Shown here: positions 50,284 through 59,069 of the stretch, one piece after another
How positions within the stretch are numbered: position 1 is the stretch's first letter
How the letters are laid out: each line of letters starts with the position of its first letter
NCBI GenBank assembly: GCA_900542305.1
Contig: UQMU01000008.1
Span: forward strand, 1 to 64,000
Source of the DNA: an uncultured Collinsella sp.
GTDB taxonomy: Bacteria > Actinomycetota > Coriobacteriia > Coriobacteriales > Coriobacteriaceae
Reading direction: 5' to 3'
DNA: 64,000 bases
The notes under the pieces: model-generated
What the model was told of the DNA's origin: nothing
The model's input: only the letters and a program-made list of their open reading frames with translations
Database searches by the model: none
Made by a program: the position numbers and the translations under genes

Positions 50284-51297
50284 ATGGCATATCCCGTATT
50301 TGACCTACACTGCGACACCGCCGACCGAATCGGCTGGGCCACGCTCGATCTCGACCTGCGCTTTACCGCCGGCACCGACGGTTATTTCCCCGGCGACGAA
50401 ACGCATCCGCAAGATTTCGACCTCATCGAGGGCAACGCCTGCGCCATCTCGCTCGCAAAGATCGGCAACACGCCGTGGGCACAGTGCTTCGCCACGTTTG
50501 TCCCCGACGAGATTCCCACCGCCCACGCCGCGCGCTTCCAGGCGCAAATCATGGCGCATATGAGCGGCCAGGCAATGCTCAACCACGACCGCATGGTCAA
50601 CGTACGCAGCGCCGCAGACATTCGCCCCGCGCTCAAGGACGGTAAAGTCGCTTGCATCCACACCATCGAAAACGCCACGTTCTTTGCCGAGGACCCCGCA
50701 CTGATCGAGGTGCTCAAGAGCTTGGGCGTGCTTATGTCGTCACTCAGCTGGAACGCGCAGGGACCGCTCGCGAGCGGACACGATACCCACGCCGGCCTCA
50801 CCGCCGCCGGCATCGAGGCGCTTGCGCAGATGGAGCACGCCGGCATGGTACTCGACGTCTCCCACCTCAACGATGAGTGCTTTGACGAGGTTGTCGCCCA
50901 CGCCACGCGTCCCTTCGTCGCCAGCCACTCCAACTCCCGTGCGGTTTGCGGCGTCAAGCGCAACCTCACCGACGACCAGTTCCGCACCATTCGCGACATG
51001 GGCGGTATCGTCGGCCTCAACTACTGCAGCGAGTTCCTATCCAACGACGCAACCGACAAGACCGCCGCAGACGTCACCTTCGACCAGCTGGCGGCACATA
51101 TCGAGCACTGGCTCGACCTGGGCGGCGAGGACGTCATCGCGCTCGGCGGCGACTGGGACGGTGCCACGGTGCCCGCTTTCCTCTCCGATGCCAGCATGAT
51201 GCCCGAGTTCCAGAACATGCTTTCCAAGCATTTTGGCAAGACCGTGATGCAGAAGCTCTGTAGCGACAACGCGCTTGCCTTCTTTGAGCGTTATTAA
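50284..51297 (+). CDS. Membrane dipeptidase (peptidase M19 family)
   Basis: This is a 337-residue TIM-barrel zinc enzyme: PVFDLHCDTADRI (HxD), CIHTIENATFF (bridging Glu), LDVSHLNDECFDEV, VASHSNSRAVCGVKRNLTDDQ (two His/Arg ligands) and IALGGDWDG. The family splits dipeptides, including D-amino-acid ones. The ATG at 50284 follows CCGGAGGAACC. A strong hairpin follows the stop. Confidence 0.92.
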   Translation: MAYPVFDLHCDTADRIGWATLDLDLRFTAGTDGYFPGDETHPQDFDLIEGNACAISLAKIGNTPWAQCFATFVPDEIPTAHAARFQAQIMAHMSGQAMLNHDRMVNVRSAADIRPALKDGKVACIHTIENATFFAEDPALIEVLKSLGVLMSSLSWNAQGPLASGHDTHAGLTAAGIEALAQMEHAGMVLDVSHLNDECFDEVVAHATRPFVASHSNSRAVCGVKRNLTDDQFRTIRDMGGIVGLNYCSEFLSNDATDKTAADVTFDQLAAHIEHWLDLGGEDVIALGGDWDGATVPAFLSDASMMPEFQNMLSKHFGKTVMQKLCSDNALAFFERY

Positions 51298-51313
51298 TTT
51301 CACATCCCTTGAG

Positions 51314-51349
51314 CGGGCCGGCATGCCGAACGGTCGACATGCCGGCCCG
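51314..51349 (+). terminator. Terminator-like hairpin after the dipeptidase gene
   Basis: CGGGCCGGCATG pairs perfectly with CATGCCGGCCCG around a 12-base loop. No T-run follows. Confidence 0.6.
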
Positions 51350-51371
51350 TCCCCAATCTGAAGGACCGCTT

Positions 51372-52148
51372 TTGACGCAGCAATTTACGATTTCCATATC
51401 CCGACCGGATGGGACGCCCATCTCCGTCGTCGTTACCAAAAAGCGCGTCAAAAACTTCAACCTACGCGTCACATCAAGCGGTGAGGTCCACGCCAGCGCA
51501 CCGCTCGGCGCCAGCCGCGAGCGCATCGAGGCATTTGTGAAGCGCAACAGCACCTGGATTGTCAGCCGACTTGCCAAGCGCGAGCAACATCAGGCGACGG
51601 CGCGAGAGCCGCTCAGCACCTCGTCCGTCATTGCACTTTGGGGCAAGCCCATCACGGTACAGGATGCACTCGATCACAACTTTGCATCACCCGCGCCGCG
51701 GCCCAAGCAGGCCACCTTCGCAAGCTTTATGGGTACCGACGAATCGGACGAAGGCCCACAGGCCAAGCGGCGCGCAATCCTCGACGGCCTAACGTCCGAC
51801 GAGCTCCAAGCCCACATCAGCCAGCTTTATACGACCGAGGTCACCGCAGCGCTACGCGACATCGTGCACGCATACGAAATCACAATGAGTGTCGCCGTTT
51901 CCCGCGTCTCCGTGCGCAGCATGAAAACGCGCTGGGGATCATGCACGCCCAAGACCGGAGCCATTCGCATCGCACGCGAACTTGCCGCTTATCCCATCGA
52001 ATGTCTCGACATGGTTGTCGCCCACGAGCTCGTCCACTTGCTCGAGCCAAGCCACAATCAGCGGTTTCACGCCCTGCTCGACAGGTACTGCCCCAACAAT
52101 AGAGCGCTGTCGCAGCGGCTCAAGCAGCCACCCATAGAGACGTATTAG
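51372..52148 (+). CDS. YgjP-like (DUF45) zinc metallopeptidase
   Basis: This 258-residue protein has the gluzincin core CLDMVVAHELVHLLEPSHNQRFHALLDRYCP, with the HExxH pair and the third His after it, preceded by RSMKTRWGSCTPKTGAIRIAREL. This is typical of the YgjP/WLM-like DUF45 family. The first 90 residues are the beta-rich N-terminal domain (VVTKKRVKNFNLRVTSSGEV). No ATG with a ribosome site is available; TTG 51372 lies behind AAGGA with proper spacing and is proposed as start. Confidence 0.85.
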   Translation: MTQQFTISISRPDGTPISVVVTKKRVKNFNLRVTSSGEVHASAPLGASRERIEAFVKRNSTWIVSRLAKREQHQATAREPLSTSSVIALWGKPITVQDALDHNFASPAPRPKQATFASFMGTDESDEGPQAKRRAILDGLTSDELQAHISQLYTTEVTAALRDIVHAYEITMSVAVSRVSVRSMKTRWGSCTPKTGAIRIARELAAYPIECLDMVVAHELVHLLEPSHNQRFHALLDRYCPNNRALSQRLKQPPIETY

Positions 52149-52154
52149 AACCGG

Positions 52155-52640
52155 TTAGCGCACGCGCTCGATCTCGACGCCGCAGCTTGCCAGGGGAAGA
52201 CCGACGGGCGCCCAAGGCTTATCGAGCTTAACACGCACGCCAAGCAGCAAGGGGTAACGACGCAGCAGCATCTGGGCCACACCCTCGGCTGCCGCCTCGA
52301 TGAGTTTAAACGTATGCTCGCGCAGATAGCCATCGACATCGTGGCACACCGAGCCGTAGTCAATCGAGGCGTCCAGGTTATCGTGCTCCCCCGCTGCACG
52401 CAGGTCGGCATAGAGCACCAAGGACACGATGAACTTCTGGCCCAGCGCGTTCTCTTCGGGATACACGCCGTGGTTGGCAAAGACCTCGAGACCGTCGATA
52501 GTAATGCGATCGGCATGGCGCAGATCGTCATAGCTCACGTGGGGCACCGCCGTTGCGGTGGATATTTCGCCCCTTCCACGGCGTGCGAGCTCGGCACCTT
52601 CAGTCTTGGTTGCATTCTCGGGCAGTTTTTTGTTACTCAT
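52155..52640 (-). CDS. folB: Dihydroneopterin aldolase
   Basis: This is a 161-residue protein. The FolB core runs from ITIDGLEVFANHGVYPEENALGQ to the catalytic Lys in LDKPWAPVGLPLASCGVEIER, with DYGSVCHDV between. About 40 extra N-terminal residues lack recognisable features. It converts dihydroneopterin to hydroxymethyl-dihydropterin in folate synthesis. It belongs to the folE-HD-folB unit. Confidence 0.92.
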   Translation of the reverse strand: MSNKKLPENATKTEGAELARRGRGEISTATAVPHVSYDDLRHADRITIDGLEVFANHGVYPEENALGQKFIVSLVLYADLRAAGEHDNLDASIDYGSVCHDVDGYLREHTFKLIEAAAEGVAQMLLRRYPLLLGVRVKLDKPWAPVGLPLASCGVEIERVR

Positions 52641-52683
52641 CGCGATCGTCTCCTTCGTTTAGAACCCCGACCGCGCAAACTAA

Positions 52684-53265
52684 CTACACGCGAATCGACA
52701 GGTTCTTTTTATCATCGCTCCAGTTGCAAGCATTGCGCGCGGGGCATGCAAAGCAGGCGCGCGACGCTTTGTCGGCTGCATAGAGCAGACGCTCGAGCGG
52801 TTGGCTGTTCACGCGCAGCTTTCGATGGCCCAGAATGGCCGTCTTAATGGCTGCGGCATCGGCCGGCTCAAACGCCACGCCATCGGGCATGCCGCCGAGA
52901 ATTGCATCAGCGACGCGTTCGCTTGCAACATCATGGGATATACCCGATTCATACTGTTCATCTTTGCCGATATCGTGAAGAAGTGCCGTGGCGTAGATGA
53001 CCTCGCGGTCAAACTCGAGATCTTCCTCGAGATTCTTAATCCACATAATGCGAGCGACATCGAGCAGATGGTCGATACCGTGGCGGCAGAAGATGCGCCC
53101 CGATTCCAGCTGAGCAATGTTGCCCAGGTGGCGCCGGAACAGGCCGTTGGCACAGATGTAATCGATACGAGGCATGACGCCAAAAGGCGCCAGGCCCGAA
53201 GCCATAAAACCGCGACGCGGCGTTCCCTCGTCAGTATTCGATGTAAAGTCGTTGACGACTCTCAT
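52684..53265 (-). CDS. HD-domain phosphohydrolase in the folate unit
   Basis: This 193-residue HD protein has FCRHGIDHLLDVARIMW, LLHDIGKDEQYESGISHD (the HD pair) and IKTAILGHRKLRV. A Cys cluster at the C-terminus (CFACPARNACNW) may bind a metal or Fe-S cluster. It lies between folE (2 bases upstream) and folB. Bacteria often lack a recognised enzyme for dihydroneopterin triphosphate dephosphorylation, and an HD phosphohydrolase here could do that step. This is inference from position only. Confidence 0.82.
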   Translation of the reverse strand: MRVVNDFTSNTDEGTPRRGFMASGLAPFGVMPRIDYICANGLFRRHLGNIAQLESGRIFCRHGIDHLLDVARIMWIKNLEEDLEFDREVIYATALLHDIGKDEQYESGISHDVASERVADAILGGMPDGVAFEPADAAAIKTAILGHRKLRVNSQPLERLLYAADKASRACFACPARNACNWSDDKKNLSIRV

Positions 53266-53267
53266 AG

Positions 53268-53825
53268 TTAGCGTCCCAGCATCCTAAAGAAACGCTCTTC
53301 GAGCGCGGGGTCGGTCTCAAAGACGCCGCGGCGAGCGAGCGTCACGGTCTTGGTGCCGGGCTTTTGCACGCCGCGCATGGTCATGCACATATGCTCAGCT
53401 TCCATGAGCACAATCGCTCCCTGGGGAGCGAGATAATCCATGAGGGCGTCGGCAACCTGCGCACACAGCTGCTCCTGCAGCTGCAGACGGCGGGCATAAA
53501 CCTCAACCGTGCGAGCAAGCTTAGAGAGCCCTGCGACACGGCCGTTGGGGATATAGCCAATGGTAGCCTTGCCATAAAACGGCAGCAGATGATGTTCGCA
53601 CAGCGAGTAGAACGTGATGTCGCGCTCGATAACCAAATCGTTCGAAGCGACGGCAAACGTTTTGGACAGGTGCTCCTCGGCACTCTGGTCCATACCGCCG
53701 GCGATTTCGCCATACATACGGGCAACGCGCGCCGGGGTCTCCAGCAGGCCCTCCCGAGTTGGGTCCTCGCCTATGCCCTCAAGCAACAGCTTAATGGCGG
53801 CCTCGACTTTTTCCTGATCGACCAT
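53268..53825 (-). CDS. folE: GTP cyclohydrolase I
   Basis: This 185-residue protein has ITFYSLCEHHLLPFYGKATIGYIPNGRVAGLSKLAR (zinc Cys, His pair) and EAEHMCMTMRGVQKPGTKTVT with the second zinc Cys. It converts GTP to dihydroneopterin triphosphate, the first step of folate synthesis. The ATG at 53825 follows GTGAGGCCCAG; the upstream in-frame ATG lies too far from any site. Confidence 0.96.
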   Translation of the reverse strand: MVDQEKVEAAIKLLLEGIGEDPTREGLLETPARVARMYGEIAGGMDQSAEEHLSKTFAVASNDLVIERDITFYSLCEHHLLPFYGKATIGYIPNGRVAGLSKLARTVEVYARRLQLQEQLCAQVADALMDYLAPQGAIVLMEAEHMCMTMRGVQKPGTKTVTLARRGVFETDPALEERFFRMLGR

Positions 53826-53891
53826 CTGGGCCTCACTTTTCCGATTTTGCGTTCGCGCTATGGTACCACGCCCTCCGGCATCGGCCACAAG

Positions 53892-54473
53892 CTACATAGT
53901 ATGGGTCGAATAGACCGGATCATCACGCCAAAGTTCAACCGCATCACAAAGCGCAACGCCCTCGCGCTCAGCACGGGCGCGCGTAGCGTTCATATCGATC
54001 ACGCGCTGATTGCTCGAGCCTCTGAAGCGCAACGAGATATCGTACAAATCCTGAACGAACGGACCGTCCACCAACATATCGAGGCAGGTAAGGATACGGT
54101 CCGTGACCTCGGTATGGTGGCAACCGCCCGGCATAAGCTCCTCGAGCACATCGCCGGTAAAGCACCAAATGGTCTTCCCCGACTCCACAGGATAGGTCGC
54201 ACGCACGCGTTCGATAAAGTCAACGAGACCCGCCTGATTCTCGGGCTCCATAGGCTCCCCGCCCAGAATCGTCAGGCCATCAATAAAGGGATGATCGAGA
54301 CTCTCGATAATCTTATCCTCGACGGCGCGATCGAACGGCTCGCCCGCGGCAAAGTCCCACGCGACGGAGTTAAAGCAATTCTTGCACCCGCGACGGCACC
54401 CACTCACAAACAGAGAAGTACGAACGCCTTCTCCATCAGCAATATCGAAATACTTAATGTTCGCGTAGTTCAT
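53892..54473 (-). CDS. nrdG: Anaerobic ribonucleotide reductase activating protein
   Basis: This 193-residue radical SAM enzyme has the cluster motif SGCRRGCKNCFNSVAWDF (CxxxCxxC) and TILGGEPMEPEN, followed by WCFTGDVLEEL. It generates the glycyl radical on NrdD using AdoMet. The ATG (54473) follows CCAGGAGAGTTACCT. The gene lies 426 bases after nrdD on the same strand, separated by two large inverted repeats. Confidence 0.95.
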   Translation of the reverse strand: MNYANIKYFDIADGEGVRTSLFVSGCRRGCKNCFNSVAWDFAAGEPFDRAVEDKIIESLDHPFIDGLTILGGEPMEPENQAGLVDFIERVRATYPVESGKTIWCFTGDVLEELMPGGCHHTEVTDRILTCLDMLVDGPFVQDLYDISLRFRGSSNQRVIDMNATRARAEREGVALCDAVELWRDDPVYSTHTM

Positions 54474-54490
54474 AGGTAACTCTCCTGGGA

Positions 54491-54570
54491 GGCCGGGACA
54501 TATCATCCCGTCCTCAAACATTCTCGGCCTGCGGCCTGCGAAACTGCGGGCGGGACGATATGTCCCGGCC
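54491..54570 (-). repeat. Inverted repeat just before nrdG
   Basis: GGCCGGGACATATCATCCCG (54491-54510) pairs with the sequence at 54551-54570, 19 of 20 positions, with a small GGCCTGCGGCC motif in the loop. On the nrdG transcript it ends about 18 bases before the start codon, near the ribosome site. Confidence 0.75.
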
Positions 54571-54750
54571 GCATGCAAAGGGCAACTCAATGAACGAAGC
54601 GAACATCGAGCATAGGGTTCGAGGTCCAATAAATACTTTGTTGCAGCTCAACCGACTCCGCAAGCAAACCGTTGTTGCAAGTCAACTCATTTCCGCTAAG
54701 AACTTCGAGGGGTGAGCAGGCCGCATACTGCATCTCAGCTACGTCAACTT

Positions 54751-54888
54751 GGCCGCCCCGTAGCGAGGCCCCGGACTTTTGCTCGATATGAGTTCCGCAC
54801 GAACAGGAGGCGCCAGTGGCGCCTCCGTCGTGAGCCAGGACTGTCCGAAATAGCGAGTAAAGGTCCGGGGCCTCGCTACGGGGCGGCC
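54751..54888 (-). repeat. Large compound hairpin between nrdD and nrdG
   Basis: Arms at 54751-54776 (GGCCGCCCCGTAGCGAGGCC..) and 54863-54888 are a perfect 26-base inverted repeat. The next bases (TTTTGCTCG versus CGAGTAAAG) also partly pair, and an inner GGAGGCGCC/GGCGCCTCC stem (54806-54826) sits in the loop. It begins 12 bases after the nrdD stop codon. Confidence 0.8.
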
Positions 54889-54899
54889 TGGGATGGTTA

Positions 54900-57122
54900 T
54901 TAGAGATGCAGCACGCGGTCGCGGATCTCCTCGGTTCGACCCTGGTTCCAGAATTGGGTACCGATGTAGCCGCACGTACGACGGGCGACGTTCATCTTCT
55001 CCTGGTCGCGGTTGCCGCAGTTGGGGCACTCCCACACCAGCTTGCCGTCATCCTCGACAATCTTGATCTCGCCGTCGTAGCCGCACACCTGGCAGTAGTC
55101 GCTCTTGGTGTTGAGCTCGGCGTACATGATGTTGTCGTAGATGTACTGCATCACGCGAATGACAGCCTTGAGGTTGTCCTGCATGTTGGGAACCTCGACG
55201 TAGGAGATGGCACCGCCCGGCGAAAGCTGCTGGAACATACCCTCGAACTTGAGCTTGTCGAATGCGTCGATCTCCTCGGACACATGGACGTGATAGCTGT
55301 TGGTAATGTAGCCCTTGTCCGTCACGCCCGGGATAATGCCAAAACGGCGCTGCAGGCACTTGGCAAACTTGTAGGTCGTCGACTCAAGCGGGGTGCCGTA
55401 CAGTGAGAAGTCGATATCGCTTTCGGCCTTCCACTCGGCGCACTTGTCGTTCATGTGCTGCATGACGGCCATGGCAAACGGCGTGCCCTCCTTCTCGGTG
55501 TGGCTGTGACCCGTCATGTACTTGACGCACTCATACAGGCCGGCATAGCCCAGGCTGATCGTAGAGTATCCGCCCACGAGCAGCTTGTCGATCGTCTCGC
55601 CCTTCTTCAGACGCGCCAGGGCGCCGTATTGCCAAAGAATCGGCGCGGCGTCAGAAAGTGTACCCATCAGGCGCTCATGACGGCACAGCAGGGCACGGTG
55701 GCACAGCTCAAGGCGCTCATCGAAGATCTTCCAGAACTTGTCCATATCCTGGTGCGAGCTCAGTGCGACATCAGGCAGGTTGATGGTCACAACGCCCTGG
55801 TTAAAGCGACCATAGTACTTGGGCTTGTTCGGGTCGTAGTTCAGCGCGTTGGCAACGTTGTTAAAACCGTTGCCCGAGCGGTCGGGCGTCAGGAAACTGC
55901 GGCAACCCATGCAGGTGTAGCAATCGCCGTTGCCGGCGGTCTCGCCCTTAGACAGCTTGAGCTCGCGCATCTTCTTCTCGGAGATGTAATCGGGCACCAT
56001 GCGCTTGGCGGTGCACTTGGCAGCCAGCTGGGTCAGGTAGAAGTACGGGGAATCCTCGTGAACGTTATCGTCCTCGAGTACATAGATAAGCTTGGGGAAT
56101 GCCGGGGTAATCCACACGCCGGCCTCGTTCTTAACGCCCTCGTAGCGCTGGCGAAGCGTCTCCTCCACGATCATGGCAAGGTCGTGCTTCTCCTGAGGCG
56201 TACGGGCCTCGTTAAGATACATAAAGACCGTCACGAACGGCGCCTGGCCATTGGTGGTCATAAGAGTCACGACCTGATACTGAATCGTCTGGACGCCGCG
56301 ACGGATCTCGTCACGCAGGCGATCCTCAACGACCTCGCGAACCTTTTCGGGAGATGCGGAAACGCCGAGCTCCTCGAGCTCGCGGGCGACCTCGCCGCGA
56401 ATCTTCTGACGGCTCACCTCAACAAAGGGGGCAAGATGGGTCAGCGAGATAGACTGGCCGCCGTACTGGGAGGAAGCAACCTGGGCGATAATCTGCGTCG
56501 CGATGTTGCAGGCAGTCGAGAAGCTGTGCGGCTTCTCGATCAGCGTGCCCGAGATAACAGTACCGTTCTGGAGCATATCCTCCAGGTTCACCAGGTCGCA
56601 GTTATGCATGTGCTGGGCAAAGTAGTCCGAATCATGGAAGTGAATCAGGCCCTCATTGTGAGCATCCACAATCTCCTGGGGCAGCAGCACGCGCTGGGTC
56701 AGGTCCTTGGAGATCTCGCCGGCCATATAGTCGCGCTGAACGGAGTTGACGGTCGGGTTCTTGTTGGAGTTCTCCTGCTTGACCTCTTCGTTGTTGCACT
56801 CGATCAGCGACAGAATCTTGTCGTCGGTCGTGTTCTTCTGGCGCTTCAGGCTCTGAACATAGCGATAGATGATGTAATGGCGAGCGACCTCGTAGCAGTC
56901 GAGACGCATGATCTCGTCCTCGACCAGATCCTGGATCTCCTCGACCGACACGGTGTGACCCGCGTTCTCGCATGCCTCGGCGACGTTTTGTGCCGCGTAA
57001 ACCACCTGGCGGTCGGTTAGACGAGAGCTCTCCTCGACCTCCAAGTTGGCGGCGCGAATCGCATTGACGATCTTATCGATGTCAAAGACAACCTCGGTGC
57101 CGCTGCGCTTGATGATCTTCAT
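54900..57122 (-). CDS. nrdD: Anaerobic ribonucleoside-triphosphate reductase
   Basis: This 740-residue class III reductase has an N-terminal ATP-cone (MKIIKRSGTEVVFDIDKIVNAI, about 1-95). The catalytic barrel contains HFHDSDYFAQHMHNCDL, the zinc site near the C-terminus is CQVCGYDGE..CPNCG, and the glycyl-radical loop is RRTCGYIGTQFWNQGRTEEI. It reduces NTPs to dNTPs without oxygen. The ATG at 57122 follows AAAGAGGCAAGAGG. Two NrdR-type boxes overlie its promoter. Confidence 0.96.
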   Translation of the reverse strand: MKIIKRSGTEVVFDIDKIVNAIRAANLEVEESSRLTDRQVVYAAQNVAEACENAGHTVSVEEIQDLVEDEIMRLDCYEVARHYIIYRYVQSLKRQKNTTDDKILSLIECNNEEVKQENSNKNPTVNSVQRDYMAGEISKDLTQRVLLPQEIVDAHNEGLIHFHDSDYFAQHMHNCDLVNLEDMLQNGTVISGTLIEKPHSFSTACNIATQIIAQVASSQYGGQSISLTHLAPFVEVSRQKIRGEVARELEELGVSASPEKVREVVEDRLRDEIRRGVQTIQYQVVTLMTTNGQAPFVTVFMYLNEARTPQEKHDLAMIVEETLRQRYEGVKNEAGVWITPAFPKLIYVLEDDNVHEDSPYFYLTQLAAKCTAKRMVPDYISEKKMRELKLSKGETAGNGDCYTCMGCRSFLTPDRSGNGFNNVANALNYDPNKPKYYGRFNQGVVTINLPDVALSSHQDMDKFWKIFDERLELCHRALLCRHERLMGTLSDAAPILWQYGALARLKKGETIDKLLVGGYSTISLGYAGLYECVKYMTGHSHTEKEGTPFAMAVMQHMNDKCAEWKAESDIDFSLYGTPLESTTYKFAKCLQRRFGIIPGVTDKGYITNSYHVHVSEEIDAFDKLKFEGMFQQLSPGGAISYVEVPNMQDNLKAVIRVMQYIYDNIMYAELNTKSDYCQVCGYDGEIKIVEDDGKLVWECPNCGNRDQEKMNVARRTCGYIGTQFWNQGRTEEIRDRVLHL

Positions 57123-57347
57123 CCTCTTGCCTCTTTCGCGTCGTAGCCTCATTGCGCTTCAGAGCCAAACGATGCCCGGCAGGGCTTGCCCCTGTCTTGC
57201 GGCGCCGTCGCGCAATCTGTGTTCTCGATAAACCATAGGTCCTCATGCGGACATTCCTCGCGGCCGATCAAGCGGCTCAAAGGCGTGTCCAAATGGGGTG
57301 AATAAGGTCCTCGTTCTCTGTCCGCCATCTATCATACGACAAAGACG

Positions 57348-57395
57348 CATCTATATCCTGTATTCTTTTTTTAGGTCAAACACAACATATAGTGT
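57348..57395 (-). promoter_or_regulatory. nrdD promoter with paired NrdR boxes
   Basis: ACACAACATATAGTGT (57380-57395) is a good NrdR box, and CATCTATATCCTGTAT (57348-57363) a weaker one exactly 32 bases away, the helical spacing known for NrdR. On the minus strand TTGACC (57374-57379) and TATAGA (57350-57355), 18 bases apart, give a promoter; the weaker box covers the -10. Repression by NrdR when dATP is plentiful is expected. Confidence 0.75.
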
Positions 57396-57596
57396 TTCAG
57401 CAGGTCAAAGCAATTGGTCATTTTGCAGACGCATTATAAATGAGGGGTTCTTGGCGAGTCGGTAAAACGTTACCAACACGGCTACCTGCATGGCAGTTAT
57501 AAAACCCCCTTAGTCAAGCCGCTGACAAATCCTACTAAAACCAAGCCACTCACGCCAAAAGAATCCAAAAGATTATGCTTGACCAACATGTTGCGG

Positions 57597-57676
57597 TCGA
57601 ATGCCGGCGGACGGAGCGACGGGACTGCAAACGCTCGGAAGACTGTAGCCCCGGCACCCCGTCCGCCGGCATTCGA
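57597..57676. repeat. 18-base perfect inverted repeat
   Basis: TCGAATGCCGGCGGACGG (57597-57614) recurs inverted at 57659-57676 with a 44-base loop. It lies downstream of the MFS gene and upstream of the nrdD promoter, probably a back-up terminator or repeat element. The remainder of the 57123-57796 gap shows no gene. Confidence 0.7.
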
Positions 57677-57730
57677 TAGGCGAGGAGCTATTACTTCTCT
57701 TCGCGAGCTATCAAGCCATTGATAGAAAGA

Positions 57731-57756
57731 GGGCCGCCGGCATATGTCGGCGGCCC
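57731..57756 (-). terminator. Terminator of the thiolase-ACP-kinase-MFS operon
   Basis: GGGCCGCCG pairs with CGGCGGCCC; on the minus strand TCTTTCTATC follows. Confidence 0.7.
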
Positions 57757-57796
57757 CGATAAAACATGATGGGCGGCAAAGCAACTACTCGAGCGG

Positions 57797-58996
57797 TTAC
57801 TCCGCCTCGCCGCTGGCCGCCATCTTCTCGGCCTCGGCAAGCTGGGCCGGAGTGAGCTTGCGATACTTAATGGCGCCAAAGACGACACAAGCCGCACAGA
57901 CGATTATGCCGGCGATGAACTTCTGGTCAATCGTTGCACCAAACGGCGACGTCACGGCCTCAAACACAATGGGAGACAGTGCCATGCCAAAGTTGATGCC
58001 CGCCATGCCAATGGCGAGGTTAAACGCACGTCCCTCGGGAGCAGAGTTGCCGGCGGCAAAATTGCCCTCCAGCGGCACGTAGGTCTCCTTGCCCAGCGCA
58101 ACGACAAAGCCCGCAACGCACAGCACCATAAAGGCGGGCGCAACCAGCGTCAGGCCCAGGCCAACGAGCGTCACGCCCCACGCGATCGGCATCGACAGGT
58201 TCTTGAACTTGGCAAACAGCGGGCCCACTAAAAGGCCAGCCGCAATGCCGGCGACCGTCATGACGGTCGAAGCGAGGCCAGCCTCAACAGTGCCGCCAAA
58301 GCCGCGACCCACGACAAGCAGCGAGACATTGGAGCTAAAGAGCTGGAACGTGAGTACGAACACAAAGCTCATGACCGTGATAATTGCGACCTCTTTGGGC
58401 ATGTTGGCAAACACGTTGACCTTACGCCTGGGCTCAAGATGACCCTCGGGCAGGCAGACGGCCTCAATGACGATAAACACGATCATGATGAAGTACGCCG
58501 CATAGCTGTGGAACCACTCGGCAGAACCCAAGATGCCGGAAACCATCGTCCAGATAATGCCACCCAGTGCAACAAAGGTTGAGTAGATGCCCATGACAAA
58601 CGAACGCTGCTTGCCACCGAAATAGTCGGCGATCAGAGCGTCGGTCGAGTTCTGCACGGCGCCAAGGCCAAGACCCATCACGGCAGAGGCCGCAAGAACC
58701 TGGGCAAGCGAATCGTGGAACACCAGCACCGAGGCGCCGGCGAGCATCACGATAACGTGGCCGACAAGCGTCGTCTTCTTCTTGGATACACGCGAGGCGA
58801 GCTGGGAAGACACGAGCATGGCGGACACAGCCATCATGAGCGGAATGATGCCGATGATCATCTGGACGGCAGCGATGTTCTCATTGGGAAACGCCGCCGC
58901 AACAGAGGCCACGATGGGGACGGGCACCAACATGCCCATAATGCACATGGCGGCAGCATAAATGCCCACCAGGTACTTGATCTTGGTTTTATCCAT
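57797..58996 (-). CDS. MFS transporter, last gene of the thiolase/kinase operon
   Basis: This 399-residue protein has twelve hydrophobic segments. It starts YLVGIYAAAMCIMGMLVPVPIV and has the MFS loop-2 region SSQLASRVSKKKTTL. DALIADYFGGKQRSFVMGIYSTFVALGG resembles the sugar/metabolite rather than drug exporter branch. It ends with a helical acidic tail. It is co-directional with the kinase gene (73 bases upstream) and probably imports the substrate or exports the product of the pathway. Confidence 0.87.
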   Translation of the reverse strand: MDKTKIKYLVGIYAAAMCIMGMLVPVPIVASVAAAFPNENIAAVQMIIGIIPLMMAVSAMLVSSQLASRVSKKKTTLVGHVIVMLAGASVLVFHDSLAQVLAASAVMGLGLGAVQNSTDALIADYFGGKQRSFVMGIYSTFVALGGIIWTMVSGILGSAEWFHSYAAYFIMIVFIVIEAVCLPEGHLEPRRKVNVFANMPKEVAIITVMSFVFVLTFQLFSSNVSLLVVGRGFGGTVEAGLASTVMTVAGIAAGLLVGPLFAKFKNLSMPIAWGVTLVGLGLTLVAPAFMVLCVAGFVVALGKETYVPLEGNFAAGNSAPEGRAFNLAIGMAGINFGMALSPIVFEAVTSPFGATIDQKFIAGIIVCAACVVFGAIKYRKLTPAQLAEAEKMAASGEAE

Positions 58997-59069
58997 GATC
59001 CATCCTTACACTTAGAAAAAGGGTCGGAGCGGCCGGACGTCACCATCGGCCGCCCCAAACACAGCACTA

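Noticed and set aside
54610..54640. GGTTCGAGGTCC-like stretch resembling a tRNA T-arm
   Set aside because: No acceptor stem, anticodon arm or D-arm can be folded around it.
55455..57020. 521-codon plus-strand frame opposite nrdD
   Set aside because: Antisense shadow of nrdD, with no ribosome site or recognisable domain.
57497..57784. 95-codon minus-strand frame in the gap upstream of nrdD
   Set aside because: It crosses the terminator and the 18-base inverted repeat; composition is random and no start site is present.
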